The notes: generated by a model not told the origin, from the sequence alone. 57,613 bases of DNA from Candidatus Aenigmarchaeum subterraneum SCGC AAA011-O16 (GCA_000405245.1 ASMQ01000001.1:1-57613), one strand, 5' to 3'. Shown: positions 17,797 to 27,235, counted from the first letter of the stretch. Numbers and translations are program-made.

Positions 17797-20605
17797 ATTC
17801 CCTTTCAGCCTTCAGAATGTCCTTATAGAAATCGTCATCACTTCTATACATCCTGGCTAGAATTCGCGAAGCTGTTTGCGGTCCGACACCCCTTCCAGCC
17901 AAAGCTATGCAGGCTTTCTTTCCATAAACAATAACCATGTCAGCAGATCTCTTGATTCTCTCTAAGATCTTCAATTCCTCGTCAGTTAGTTTCTTTCCTG
18001 CAAGCCTTTTCTTCACAATATCTTGAGCTTCCATCTGGTATGGTCTCAACACAGCCAAAAGTTTCGAATGACAAGACCTGCATCTCGGTTCATCCTCGAT
18101 ATCCTTGACATAAATATTCAGCGCATACTTTCCACAATTCACACAAAGAATCCTAACCCTTGAATCCATAAGTCTATTTCTAAAGAGCTTGAATATTTCC
18201 TTCTCCGGTCTGTCAGGCCTTGCAATATCATGAAGTTCGTATTTGAATCCTAACTCAGCTAGAGGCGACAGTCCGTCGCACTCCTCAATTTTTATTTTCT
18301 TGCTTTTAATTTCTTTGAAAACATTTATTGTGTTTTCTAAATCTAATTTTTCAGTGAAAATCTCCCGCAAAACTTCTTTGAAGATTGGTGAACCCCGATA
18401 GACATCGATAATCTTTTCTATCTTCAGCCTTTCAAAATTGGCTCCCTTAACAATCGCTCCAAACCTTTTAGCAACATGCACAAACCTCCGTTTGAACAAA
18501 GTAGAGTTCTGCAGAGCTTTTTCCAAAAGTGGTTCTATATCCTCAGGTTTGTAGTTCTCAAATATTTTTTTGATGTCTTCTGCTGAACAGCCTCTTAAAA
18601 TTATTCTATAGGGGTCAGATCTGCTAGCTATTATTTCTCCAAATTCTGCGGAGAGAATCGCGGCAATAAACCTTGCTAATGTTTCATTGACCAGACTCCC
18701 GAATGGTGAATGGAGAACAACAAAATCTTGAAATTTCTCTATTAGCAAAGATTCGTTATGCGGAACAGGAAACTTTCTTACTTGAGCTTTTATCAACTGA
18801 ATCATTTTCTCGGCCGTATTAGAAGAAACGGGATATTTTTCTTTTATCTTCTCAATTATGAGGACTTGCTTTAAGTTTTGTTTTAACATTTTTCCAATAA
18901 GCCCTCTTAATTCTCCGACCTCCTGTGCAACCGCAAAAGGAACAGGTATCAATTCTCCCTCCCACGCTGGAATCGAAGATTCAATGTCCTCTATAGCTTC
19001 GACATAAACCTTCCCATTTTCAACAGAAATTATCTTCCACGGTCTTCCTTTCACAATAAAGCTTGATCCTGCATCGCCATGCGTAGCTATGAACTCTTCA
19101 TCAAGATTTCCTACAGGAGTGTTTGTTATTATATCTATTATTTTGTAGGACTGTGAGTCCGGAATAACAGAAAGATTTTCAAAATAATATGGGAGTGCTC
19201 TTCTACGTCTCTTTATTCCGTTATCTGTGAATAACAAATGCAACTGTTGATCGAGAAAATTTATCAATTCTAAAAATTCTTTTTCAGAAAGTTCTGCATA
19301 AGGAGTAGCGTTTTTGAAAGTTTTGTAAATCTCTTTCCAGTCAGAACCATATTCCTCTATTCCCATCCCGATTATCTGATGTGTCAAAACATCCAAACAG
19401 TTTTTGTATGTGGTCAGCTTCTCCAGTTCGCCTTTCAAAGCTTTCCTAGCTATGACTGCAGACTCAAACACATCATCACCTTCTCCGGCAATAATGATAC
19501 CTTCAGAAACTCTTCCGACTCCGTGTCCTGCTCTTCCTATTCTCTGAACAAGCTTCGAGACTTGTCTCGGAGACATATACTGCAGAACTAATTCTATCGA
19601 TCCGATGTCTATTCCCAGTTCCAAAGAAGAGGTAGCAATCAAAGCTTTCAGTTTTTCTTCCTTGAATTCCTTTTCAGCTTTCAATCTTACTTCTTTTGAC
19701 AAAGACCCGTGATGTATGCCATGAAGCAACTCTTTGTCAAAAATCCTTAATCTCGAAGAAAGCATTTCAGCTGCTTCCCTTGTGTTTGTGAAAGTAAGAG
19801 TGGATCTAAATTTTTTAATATATTCATAGATAGTCCGCAATCTTGCTGCCACCCCATCTCCGATAAATATTTTCTCAGCAAGAGCTTTGTCTTCCCTTGT
19901 AGGATATGGAGACTCAACCTCTATGGACAAGTCTTTCGTCTGTATCGCATTCACAATCTCATATTTTTGATTCGCAAAAATGAATTTTGCAGCGACATCC
20001 GGAGAACCTACAGTAGCGGATAAAGCTATAATTTGCGGGACTCCACAAAGTCTTTTTAATCTTTCTAGAGCCAATGTGAGTTGGATTCCTCTCTTGCTCT
20101 CGACAAGCTCGTGGATCTCATCGACTATTATGTATTTGATGTTCCGTAGATGTTCCCTGAATCTTTTCCCTGTCAACATCGCCTGAATCTGCTCCGGAGT
20201 CGTGATTAGTATATGTGGAGGGTATTCGAGCTGTAGTTTTCTTTCCGATTGGCTTGTATCACCATGTCTAACAGAAGCATCAAGCTCAAGCTTTGAAGAC
20301 CACCACAGAAGTCTGTCGAGCATGTTTCTGTTCAAAGCTTTAAGAGGGGTTATGTAAAGCAAAGCGATTGGCTTGTGCTCACTCTCTTTAAGTTTTGAAA
20401 ACAAGGGGAGCATAGCAGACTCAGTTTTGCCTAAACCTGTTCCGGCAATAGCTAAAATATTCTTTCCTCCAAGAACTTTCGGTATGACAAGCTGTTGTAC
20501 GACAGTAGGTTCAGAAAATCTAGATACGGCTAGCTCTTTTACAGTATTATTTAATAGTTGAAATACGTTTGATTCCAGTGCGGCGCTGACCTTGGTCTCT
20601 GGCAT
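17765..20605 (-). CDS. Lhr-type superfamily 2 DNA helicase
   Basis: A 946-residue ATP-dependent helicase of the Lhr/Hel112-like family. Motif I is AGTGLGKT (54-61), motif II is DEIH (162-165), motif III SAT (196-198), and the second RecA domain carries QRIGRAGHGVG. The winged-helix and Lhr-core region follows, and a C-terminal zinc ribbon (CVNC then CRSC, about residues 821-845) precedes a short GRGVGPQTASRI helix-hairpin-like motif. Archaeal Lhr proteins act on recombination and repair forks. It is divergent from endonuclease III by 42 bases, a plausible repair pair. The 3' end overlaps the surface protein gene by 32 bases. Confidence 0.93.
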   Translation of the reverse strand: MPETKVSAALESNVFQLLNNTVKELAVSRFSEPTVVQQLVIPKVLGGKNILAIAGTGLGKTESAMLPLFSKLKESEHKPIALLYITPLKALNRNMLDRLLWWSSKLELDASVRHGDTSQSERKLQLEYPPHILITTPEQIQAMLTGKRFREHLRNIKYIIVDEIHELVESKRGIQLTLALERLKRLCGVPQIIALSATVGSPDVAAKFIFANQKYEIVNAIQTKDLSIEVESPYPTREDKALAEKIFIGDGVAARLRTIYEYIKKFRSTLTFTNTREAAEMLSSRLRIFDKELLHGIHHGSLSKEVRLKAEKEFKEEKLKALIATSSLELGIDIGSIELVLQYMSPRQVSKLVQRIGRAGHGVGRVSEGIIIAGEGDDVFESAVIARKALKGELEKLTTYKNCLDVLTHQIIGMGIEEYGSDWKEIYKTFKNATPYAELSEKEFLELINFLDQQLHLLFTDNGIKRRRRALPYYFENLSVIPDSQSYKIIDIITNTPVGNLDEEFIATHGDAGSSFIVKGRPWKIISVENGKVYVEAIEDIESSIPAWEGELIPVPFAVAQEVGELRGLIGKMLKQNLKQVLIIEKIKEKYPVSSNTAEKMIQLIKAQVRKFPVPHNESLLIEKFQDFVVLHSPFGSLVNETLARFIAAILSAEFGEIIASRSDPYRIILRGCSAEDIKKIFENYKPEDIEPLLEKALQNSTLFKRRFVHVAKRFGAIVKGANFERLKIEKIIDVYRGSPIFKEVLREIFTEKLDLENTINVFKEIKSKKIKIEECDGLSPLAELGFKYELHDIARPDRPEKEIFKLFRNRLMDSRVRILCVNCGKYALNIYVKDIEDEPRCRSCHSKLLAVLRPYQMEAQDIVKKRLAGKKLTDEELKILERIKRSADMVIVYGKKACIALAGRGVGPQTASRILARMYRSDDDFYKDILKAEREFIRTKRFWSD

Positions 20606-20647
20606 GAGTATTATAAGATTAATAAATTCTCAAGGTTTATAAAAGTT

Positions 20648-21310
20648 ATGATGAACGGAAACATAGGTCAGATTGTAGATTTCATAGAAGAAAGATATGG
20701 AAAACAAATAGGAGAGCATCCTACAAGACACAACATCACTCCTTTTCAGATATTGGTTTGGGCTTTCCTATCTCACAGAACAAGAGATGAGAAAACCCTG
20801 ATTGCTTATAAAAGTTTGTTTTCAACAGTAAAAACCCCAGAGCAGGTCCTTAAACTGCCCGACAAAAGGTTGCAGAATTTAATAAAACCTGTAGGCTTCT
20901 ACAGAAATAAAACAAAAAATTTGAAAAGACTCTGCAAGATCCTCATAGAAAACTATAAGGGAAAGGTTCCCAAAACCAGAGAAGAACTGATGTCGCTTCC
21001 CGGAGTTGGTCACAAGACTTCTGCGATAGTCCTTTCAGAAGCATACAAACAAGACTATATTCCTGTTGATTCCCACGTTGAAATCATAAGCAAGAGATTA
21101 GGCTTGGCTTCGGAGAAGGCAAAACCGCACGAAGTCGAAAAGATTCTGGAAGAAATCATTCCTAAAAATAAATGGCACTTGATAAACCTTGGAATGATTG
21201 CTTTCGGCAGAGAAATCTGTCTTTCTAATTATCCTAAGTGTAATATCTGCCCTCTTCTGAGAATTTGTCCTTATGGGCAAAAAATCGGAATTAAAAGATT
21301 TCAGAAATAA
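20648..21310 (+). CDS. nth: Endonuclease III (DNA glycosylase/AP lyase)
   Basis: 220 residues. Base-excision repair enzyme that removes oxidised pyrimidines. The helix-hairpin-helix LPGVGHKT (117-124) holds catalytic Lys123, and the catalytic Asp is D141 in PVDSHV. The iron-sulphur cluster loop is intact: Cys191, Cys198, Cys201 and Cys207 with the C-x6-C-x2-C-x5-C spacing. The usual LSxQT segment near residue 42 reads LSHRT, a family variant. Starts ATGATG at 20648; TATA-like sequences lie in the 42-base divergent gap shared with the helicase. Its stop abuts the convergent gene at 21311. Confidence 0.93.
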   Translation: MMNGNIGQIVDFIEERYGKQIGEHPTRHNITPFQILVWAFLSHRTRDEKTLIAYKSLFSTVKTPEQVLKLPDKRLQNLIKPVGFYRNKTKNLKRLCKILIENYKGKVPKTREELMSLPGVGHKTSAIVLSEAYKQDYIPVDSHVEIISKRLGLASEKAKPHEVEKILEEIIPKNKWHLINLGMIAFGREICLSNYPKCNICPLLRICPYGQKIGIKRFQK

Positions 21311-21754
21311 CTACGGAGCAGCATTTAGAGAGAAATAATAGTTTCCTGTATTAGCTGAAGGAGAAAATTCATGCTTCACATAAAAATACATGTCTTCGAC
21401 AGGAACTTGAACAGGGTTTTCTAAAGGCGTAGTTTTGTTTTCATCCCAAATAGAATTCGTGACATCATCATCGTTTCCTGCAGACTGTGGAAGAATCAAA
21501 ACAGACAGATTGACTTTGATCGGTACATCAGCATCGTTCTTAATTTTGATTTTCGGAGACCATTTTGTTTCACCCTGCTCCACATCTGTCAAAGTGTAAT
21601 TATCGTCATTGCTACTCCCGATAATATCAAGAGAAATCGCTTTATTCACTGTTGCAAATCCTGTTATGGAATCATAAGAAGAGAGCAGTCCGAAGGCTGC
21701 ACCGACCAAAAATAAAATTGCAAGAACTCCAATTAAGAGAAATTTCTTTTTCAT
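21311..21754 (-). CDS. Secreted protein of unknown function, 147 residues
   Basis: Residues 1-25 are a signal peptide or anchor (KKKFLLIGVLAILFLVGAA). The mature part begins with a strand-rich segment containing SITGFATVNKAISLDI, a pattern I have seen in small archaeal exported proteins, and continues with KIKIKND and VKNLSV-like strands typical of one Ig-like or SipW-like beta domain. No catalytic motif and no cysteines. It is transcribed on its own, convergent with endonuclease III. Function unknown; an envelope or pilus-associated protein would fit. Confidence 0.65.
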   Translation of the reverse strand: MKKKFLLIGVLAILFLVGAAFGLLSSYDSITGFATVNKAISLDIIGSSNDDNYTLTDVEQGETKWSPKIKIKNDADVPIKVNLSVLILPQSAGNDDDVTNSIWDENKTTPLENPVQVPVEDMYFYVKHEFSPSANTGNYYFSLNAAP

Positions 21755-21810
21755 GACTTAACTATCGGATAACTTCAGTAAAAATCTATTTTACCTAAGT
21801 TGGTGTAGAA

Positions 21811-23181
21811 CTATTTTCTTTTTAAGACTTTTCCATATTCCCAAAGAGCCCACATAGCATTGACAGCTCTCTCCGGAGTAGGATAGACTGGCACGCCAAC
21901 AGCTTCCAGTTTTTTTGCCCTCTCCTGAGTCCATGAACCGCCTGTCGAACAAACAGTCAAAGATTTTCCATAGATCTTGCAGTCCCGGAGAACATCTATA
22001 ACGCCTTCATCCAACATAGGAACCTGTAAAAGGGCTATGCAAACCACGCCTGAGATTCCTTTATCTTTAAAGACTACGTCTAAGGTCTTCTGGTAACGCT
22101 CGGTTGTAGCATCCCCGCTAATATCAATAGGGTTGTGATAAGACGTATATTTAGGCAAAAAGCTCTTTAAAGCTTTTATTGATTCATCAGAAAGTTTAGG
22201 AAGCTCTAAACCCATTCTAATAGTCTGATCTGCAGCGACAATTCCAAAGCCTCCACCATCAGTAACAATAGCTATTCTATTATCTTTTGGGGTCGGTTGA
22301 GATGCTAAAGCCTTTGAAAAATCAAAAAGTTCCTCTGTTGAGTCTGCTTCAACAATTCCAGCCTGTTTAAAGGCTGCTTCATACACTTCTGCAGGTCCGA
22401 CCAGTGCTCCTGTATGTGACAGAACGGCTTCTCTACCTTTCACTGTTTTTCCTGCCTTTATAGCGACAATGGGCTTCTTTTTAGTTATCTTTCTAGCCAA
22501 TTCAACGAATTCCTGCCCCTTTTTAATAGATTCGACATATAAAGCTATACATCTTGTCTGCAAATCCTTTTCCAGATACCGCAGGAGATCAGTTTCTTCT
22601 ATGTCTAGCATGTTTCCTATTGATACAAATTTTGAAATTCCCACGCCTTCTCCGGCAATCAAGTCTAAAATAGTCGAGCCAAAAGCTCCAGACTGAGTTA
22701 TAAAGGCTATTGAGCCTTCAGGAGGTCTTTTGAGTCTATCTCTTGGCAGAAAGAACATATCCAGATTCTTTGTGTATACTCCCAAGCAGTTTGGTCCTAA
22801 AACTCTTGCCTTACCTTTTATATGATTTAGAATCTCTTCCTCTCTTTTTTTATCTCCAGTCTCGCCAAAACCGCTAGAAATTATAATCATAGCCTTAATT
22901 TTCTTTTTTACACATTCTCCAACTTCCTTTGGTACCTCTTCTGCTGGTATGACTATGATAGCAAGATCAATAGGCTCCGGAACATCCATCACGGAAGGAA
23001 AAGCCTGTAAACCCAATATTTCTGTCGCCTGCGGGTTTATAGGGTAGATTTTCCCTTGAAAAGACAGTTTAAGATTCTCCAGGATAGTGTGTCCTATTTT
23101 CCCCGGAGTCCTAGAAGCACCAACCAAAGCAATGCTTTCAGGGGTAAAGAACAAATCTAGAGAATCCATAGCCTTAGGCAT
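21811..23181 (-). CDS. acdA: ADP-forming acetyl-CoA synthetase, alpha subunit
   Basis: 456 residues: CoA-binding Rossmann domain (IALVGASRTPGKIG, residues 17-30), succinyl-CoA-synthetase-like domains (ITQSGAFGS, then LSHTGALVG with the phosphohistidine). The enzyme turns acetyl-CoA, ADP and phosphate into acetate and ATP, the usual archaeal way to harvest energy from acetyl-CoA. The alpha subunit alone stops after these domains; the ATP-grasp beta subunit is encoded at 28223-28971, five kilobases away, and is frameshifted in this sequence. Cytosolic. ATG at 23181; ATG at 23169 is an alternative. Confidence 0.92.
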   Translation of the reverse strand: MPKAMDSLDLFFTPESIALVGASRTPGKIGHTILENLKLSFQGKIYPINPQATEILGLQAFPSVMDVPEPIDLAIIVIPAEEVPKEVGECVKKKIKAMIIISSGFGETGDKKREEEILNHIKGKARVLGPNCLGVYTKNLDMFFLPRDRLKRPPEGSIAFITQSGAFGSTILDLIAGEGVGISKFVSIGNMLDIEETDLLRYLEKDLQTRCIALYVESIKKGQEFVELARKITKKKPIVAIKAGKTVKGREAVLSHTGALVGPAEVYEAAFKQAGIVEADSTEELFDFSKALASQPTPKDNRIAIVTDGGGFGIVAADQTIRMGLELPKLSDESIKALKSFLPKYTSYHNPIDISGDATTERYQKTLDVVFKDKGISGVVCIALLQVPMLDEGVIDVLRDCKIYGKSLTVCSTGGSWTQERAKKLEAVGVPVYPTPERAVNAMWALWEYGKVLKRK

Positions 23182-23233
23182 GAGAGCATTATATACAACT
23201 CCACCTATTTATTGTTTATTCTTGGAGTTAAGC

Positions 23234-23488
23234 TTAATCAGTCACCTTATAGACTCTAGCGCCTTCCTTTGTCTTAGAATAAATTTTCATTCCTACTGAC
23301 TGCCCTTTCTTAGCTTCATTTATGTTTTTATGCTCAATCTGCATCTCTGTTACAACCTGCTCAGAGGTTTCTGTACCCCTTTCTATCAATATCTTATCTC
23401 CAACTTTCAAACTATCTGATAGATCCACAACAGCAACTAAAAGTTTTGGATAGAAGTGCGAAACCATACCGATTAACTTTTTATCCAC
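23234..23488 (-). CDS. Elongation-factor-like beta-barrel protein
   Basis: 84 residues resembling only domain 2 of translational GTPases. The strand pattern KLLVAVVDLSDSLKVGDKIL, then EQVVTEMQIEHKNINEAKKGQSVGMKI is the characteristic barrel; no GTPase domain is present. Archaeal genomes commonly carry such stand-alone proteins annotated as translation elongation factor-like. Located downstream of and separate from acdA's promoter region. Role uncertain; ribosome or RNA binding is inferred from the fold. Confidence 0.8.
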   Translation of the reverse strand: MDKKLIGMVSHFYPKLLVAVVDLSDSLKVGDKILIERGTETSEQVVTEMQIEHKNINEAKKGQSVGMKIYSKTKEGARVYKVTD

Positions 23489-23612
23489 CTAATCACCACT
23501 TAATTAATGTTTTTCAACTAATAAAAAGTTTTTGTTTTGTATTCTGTGTCATATATTTTCGAACATTGATATAGTTTAAATATCGTTTTAGCAAGTATTT
23601 TCAGGTGATTCG

Positions 23613-23813
23613 ATGGCTAAGAAAATGGAAGATATGGGCATGATGCCACACTGGCATTGCCAACATGCGCTTTGGAAAGGTGTCGGAATGCTAATTGCTG
23701 CTGCAATCTTTTGGTCAGTAGCAGATTGGAAAATGGCACTTGCATATACCTTGGGCGTGTTAGGAGTTCTATCTGTATTGAAAGGATTGTGGGTGCACTC
23801 TAAGGGCTGGTAA
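23613..23813 (+). CDS. Small membrane protein with Met/His-rich N-terminus
   Basis: 66 residues. The N-terminal 20 residues are rich in Met, His and Cys (MGMMPHWHCQH), followed by two hydrophobic helices (about 23-40 and 43-58) and a short WVHSKGW end. A TATA-like TTTAAATA lies near 23575 and a GGTGA ribosome binding site seven bases before the ATG. The Met/His/Cys cluster could bind copper or another soft metal; that is inference. No family recognised. Confidence 0.7.
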   Translation: MAKKMEDMGMMPHWHCQHALWKGVGMLIAAAIFWSVADWKMALAYTLGVLGVLSVLKGLWVHSKGW

Positions 23814-23825
23814 GAAATTTTATTT

Positions 23826-24992
23826 TTATTTTAATTTTTTCGTAGCTCTCTCTATCCTATCCATAGCTTTCTCTATCAAATTCAGTTTCGTTGCAAAAGA
23901 AAATCTTAGAAACCCTTCTCCATATTTTCCAAAGTCTGCTCCGGGAACAACCGCTACTTTTGCGTTTTTCAAAAGCCAACTAGCAAACTCTCTTGACTTC
24001 ATTTTGTAATCATACTTAGCAAAAATGTAGAATGCTCCCTGAGGCTCTTTGCATTCAAAACCTTCTAACTCATTTATCCTTTTGGTAAGAAAAACTCTTC
24101 TTTTGTTGTATTCATCGACATGCTTTTTGACTGAAGTCTGTGGCCCTTCAAGCGCAGCAACTGCAGCAAACTGCGAAGGTGTCGGAGCAGACAAGCTCAC
24201 AAATATGTGCAGATATCGCATTGCCTTTATGATTTTTGACGGCCCTGCTGCATAACCGACTCTGAAACCAGGCATGCCATAAGACTTGGAAAAGCTTTGC
24301 AAAGTCAGAACATAATTCGCCATTCCATTCAAACTTCCGATAGAAATATGATTTGTATCATAAACAAACTTTTCATATGCCTCATCAGAAATTATCAATA
24401 GATTATTTTCTACAGCAAAAGATGCAATCTCCTCCAAAACTTTTTTTGGGAAGACTGTTCCGGTGGGATTTGAAGGCGTATTGACTATTATTGCTTTTGT
24501 TTTTTTAGGTTCGACTAGTTTTTTTAAATCGCTTACATCAGCCTGAAAATCCTTTTCGTATCTCAAAGGCATTGATATGGGATAGCCATTCAGCATCTCA
24601 ACCATCGGAATGAATGCAAGAAATCCAGGATCTGGAACAAAGCAAGACTCTCCGGGATCAATTATAGAAAGCAAAGAGAGCATTATCGCTTCATTGCTTC
24701 CATTAGTCACGACAACCTGCTCCGGCGGAACATCGATCTTGTTTTCGCTTTTGAGCTTTTTCGATATCGCTTGCAGCAGTTCCATTCTTCCTTCAACAGG
24801 AGAATAATGAGTGAAACCTTTTTTTATTGCAGAGCATGCGGCATTGATGACATGTTTAGGTGGGGTGAAGTCGGGCTCACCAGGACCAAGAGAAATTATA
24901 TCTTTCCTTTCAGCTGCAATCTTCAGAAGACTTCCTATTTCTTCTTCAGGCAGCGTGTCCGCTCTCTCAGAAACTATTCCCCTCAATGTCAT
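23826..24992 (-). CDS. PLP-dependent aminotransferase, class I/II
   Basis: 388 residues from ATG 24992; a longer start at 25013 would add seven residues but sits on top of the promoter. Fold-type I: substrate-binding GPGEPDF near residue 35, NTPSNPTG near 170, and the PLP lysine in SFSKSYGMPGFRVGY near 230, with the phosphate-binding Arg region FLRFSFA near 365. Closest in look to archaeal aspartate/aromatic aminotransferases; the exact amino acid cannot be told from sequence. TATA-like AAATATAAGG about 21-30 bases upstream indicates a leaderless mRNA. Confidence 0.9.
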   Translation of the reverse strand: MTLRGIVSERADTLPEEEIGSLLKIAAERKDIISLGPGEPDFTPPKHVINAACSAIKKGFTHYSPVEGRMELLQAISKKLKSENKIDVPPEQVVVTNGSNEAIMLSLLSIIDPGESCFVPDPGFLAFIPMVEMLNGYPISMPLRYEKDFQADVSDLKKLVEPKKTKAIIVNTPSNPTGTVFPKKVLEEIASFAVENNLLIISDEAYEKFVYDTNHISIGSLNGMANYVLTLQSFSKSYGMPGFRVGYAAGPSKIIKAMRYLHIFVSLSAPTPSQFAAVAALEGPQTSVKKHVDEYNKRRVFLTKRINELEGFECKEPQGAFYIFAKYDYKMKSREFASWLLKNAKVAVVPGADFGKYGEGFLRFSFATKLNLIEKAMDRIERATKKLK

Positions 24993-25098
24993 AGTATAAA
25001 TTAATAATCCCACCTTATATTTTCGCAGTTCCTACTGCCAGAAAATAAATTTCTCATTAAAAATAAGCATAAATACTTAAATCGCAAATAAATAATGC

Positions 25099-25284
25099 AT
25101 GGGGATAAGTTCTTTTGACGAGGAATTGAAAAGGAATGCTCGACAACTTCTTTGCCCAAACTGCGAAAATAAAGTTTCTGTCCCAATAACTGAGGAAGAG
25201 GCTTTTTGTGATGAGTGCGGAGAAGAATTTTCTATAGAGGAGGATAAAGACGATTTTATCTGGCATCCTTCTGAAAATTATTAA
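25099..25284 (+). CDS. Small zinc-ribbon protein
   Basis: 61 residues with two CxxC knuckles, CPNC (about residues 19-22) and CDEC (about 37-40), making one zinc ribbon, then an acidic tail (EEFSIEEDKDDF). No catalytic domain. ATG at 25099; a TATA-like TAAATACTTAAAT lies about 20-28 bases upstream. The last four bases overlap the convergent CTP synthase gene. Such solitary ribbons are common in archaea, in transcription or RNA contexts; function unknown. Confidence 0.75.
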   Translation: MGISSFDEELKRNARQLLCPNCENKVSVPITEEEAFCDECGEEFSIEEDKDDFIWHPSENY

Positions 25285-27047
25285 GATGTTTTAATCTTTC
25301 TTAACACTTCTTCAGCCTTCAAAGGAGAGATCTGATTTCTAACTGCTTCTGCGAATCCAAAGAACAAAGGATTAGGCCTGACGTAATTTGAAGTGAATTC
25401 AGGATGGAATTGCGAAGCGACATAAAATGGATGATTTTTGACTGAGGTTATTTCGACTAAAACAGTCCCGTTCAAACCTCGATGAACTCCAGGGAAAAAC
25501 ATCCCGTTCTTCAAAAGAATTTCATGAAAATCAGGATTAACTTCTCTTGTATGTCTGTGTCTTTCGAAAACAACAAAATCATCTCTATTCAGAAGTCCTA
25601 ATCTTACTTTATCGTATGCAGACAGTTTTGATTTTTCATGCGAATCCGGTCTTCCAGTTCTTTCGTAAAGTCTTCTTACAAATCCATCATCTAGAATGCA
25701 GGAAAAGTCTCCTAGTCTCTGTGTTCCTATGTATCCGTATTTTTCTCTTGTCTCTTTTTGTTCCGGCAAGAAACAAATCAAATGCTGCTCGGGATCAGGG
25801 CAAACCCTTCCCTCATCCATTTCATCTGAATGTGCATTCTCGAGACCACAGACGTTCCTTGCAAATTCAACAACGCCCATCTGCAAACCTAAACATAAAC
25901 CAAGGAAAGGAACTCCTTTCTCCCTTGCGTATTGGATAGCTTTTATTTTCCCTTCCAATCCTCTTGTCCCGTAACCGCCAGGAACAATTATTCCTTTCAC
26001 TTTGTTGAGCAACGAAGTATCCTGCTCGCAAACAACAGCATCTATCCTGTGAATCTCTGGAACGAAACCAAATTCTATGCAAGCTCTTCTCAAAGATTCT
26101 TCAACAGAAATGTAGGCATCCTTATGAATTCCTTTTCCTTCAGCCACGTATTTTCCAACATATGCGATAGGAATCCTTTCCATGGCACTGTCGGCTTTCT
26201 TTATGAACGTGTCGTAATTCTGCCAATCGACAGTCTGCGGAACAACAATTTTGAAGTTTCCAAGTATAGTCTCTCCGAATTTCTGATCATTAAAAATAAA
26301 AGGAAGCTTGTATGGCAAATCAAGGGTCGGATCAGATATTATATGCTCTTTTCCAACATTGCAAAAAGTCCTTAGCTTCTCTTTCCTCTTTTCATCCATG
26401 AATTCTTCGTATTCTGTTCTGACAACAAGGAAATCTGTCCTCAAACCCAATTCATTCAGAGCTTTTATTGCACTCTGTGCAATCTTTGTTTTAGGCTCTC
26501 CGACAGACTCGTTAAAAATTAAAGGGACTAGTACGACAGTAGCGGCCTCTTCACCGTCCTCGTAAATCATGCTTGCTATAGCTCTAATGAATATCAAGGC
26601 TTCGTCGTCACCGATCGTTCCGCCAACCTCGACAACAGCAAAATCACAGTTGTTTGCAGCCTCTTTGATTTCCTTTTTCACCTCATCTCTTATGTGGGGA
26701 ATCATCTGGATTGTCCTTCCTAAATATTGACCCATTTTTCCATTGTTAATGACACTGTGAAAAATCTTTCCGGAGGTTATGTTCTGCTTTTTGAGACAAG
26801 GTTTTCCCAAAAATCTTTCATAATGTCCAAAATCCTGGTCTATTTCTCCGCCGTCTTCTGTCACAAAGACTTCGCCGTGCTCATTAGGATTCTGATCTCC
26901 TGCTCCGAGATTGAAGTAGGGATCGATTTTTATAGTTTTTACATTGTAACCAAAGTTTTGGAGAAGCCTAGCTATTGAAGCGGTTACGATGCCTTTTCCT
27001 AAGCCACTGTAACCCCCACCAAGAACAAAGAGAAATTTCGTGGGCAT
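25281..27047 (-). CDS. pyrG: CTP synthase
   Basis: 588 residues, somewhat longer than the usual 530-550. Makes CTP from UTP, ATP and glutamine. The N-terminal synthetase domain opens LFVLGGGYSGLGKG (P-loop-like) and has DPYFNLGAGDQNPNEHGEVF. The C-terminal class I glutaminase has the nucleophile in GLCLGLQMG (near residue 390) and the His/Glu pair in SQFHPEF (near 555). Extra length lies in the glutaminase part between these motifs. A palindromic ATTTAAAT at 27069-27076, 22 bases before the ATG, is a likely TATA box, so the gene is probably leaderless and separate from the hairpin region upstream. Confidence 0.95.
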   Translation of the reverse strand: MPTKFLFVLGGGYSGLGKGIVTASIARLLQNFGYNVKTIKIDPYFNLGAGDQNPNEHGEVFVTEDGGEIDQDFGHYERFLGKPCLKKQNITSGKIFHSVINNGKMGQYLGRTIQMIPHIRDEVKKEIKEAANNCDFAVVEVGGTIGDDEALIFIRAIASMIYEDGEEAATVVLVPLIFNESVGEPKTKIAQSAIKALNELGLRTDFLVVRTEYEEFMDEKRKEKLRTFCNVGKEHIISDPTLDLPYKLPFIFNDQKFGETILGNFKIVVPQTVDWQNYDTFIKKADSAMERIPIAYVGKYVAEGKGIHKDAYISVEESLRRACIEFGFVPEIHRIDAVVCEQDTSLLNKVKGIIVPGGYGTRGLEGKIKAIQYAREKGVPFLGLCLGLQMGVVEFARNVCGLENAHSDEMDEGRVCPDPEQHLICFLPEQKETREKYGYIGTQRLGDFSCILDDGFVRRLYERTGRPDSHEKSKLSAYDKVRLGLLNRDDFVVFERHRHTREVNPDFHEILLKNGMFFPGVHRGLNGTVLVEITSVKNHPFYVASQFHPEFTSNYVRPNPLFFGFAEAVRNQISPLKAEEVLRKIKTS

Positions 27048-27068
27048 TAGTATACTTTAAAATCTGAC

Positions 27069-27076
27069 ATTTAAAT
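27069..27076 (-). promoter_or_regulatory. TATA box of pyrG
   Basis: ATTTAAAT centred about 25 bases before the pyrG ATG. The spacing leaves almost no 5' leader, matching the pattern at many other genes here. It lies between the structured region at 27106-27235 and pyrG, so that region would not be part of the pyrG mRNA. Confidence 0.5.
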
Positions 27077-27105
27077 CCTTTTCGCTTTTTGAGAAATTAG
27101 TAAGA

Positions 27106-27235
27106 TGGGGCCAAACATAAGGCCCCAAATGAGCTGCGGTATTCCGCTAATCAAGCTCGATGTTTCTTTTTCTTTGCCATTTCTTTTTCACCAATGCACA
27201 CAAAACAATTATTTTATTTTGCATTGCACCATATA
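27106..27235 (-). ncRNA. Candidate structured RNA with two adjacent hairpins
   Basis: The 223-base gap between the epimerase and pyrG has no convincing protein gene but holds two stable hairpins. TGGGGCC (27106-27112) pairs with GGCCCCA (27121-27127). Next to it GAGCT...AGCTC encloses GCGG-TATT-CCGC with a six-base bulge (about 27131-27158). On the minus strand an AT-rich promoter-like stretch (around 27255-27264) sits about 25 bases before 27235, and the GC-rich hairpin would be the 3' end. Boundaries and strand are inferred. The family is not recognised. Confidence 0.4.

Noticed and set aside
25547-26565. Several plus-strand ORFs inside pyrG
   Set aside because: Shadows of the CTP synthase gene with no domain or start signals.
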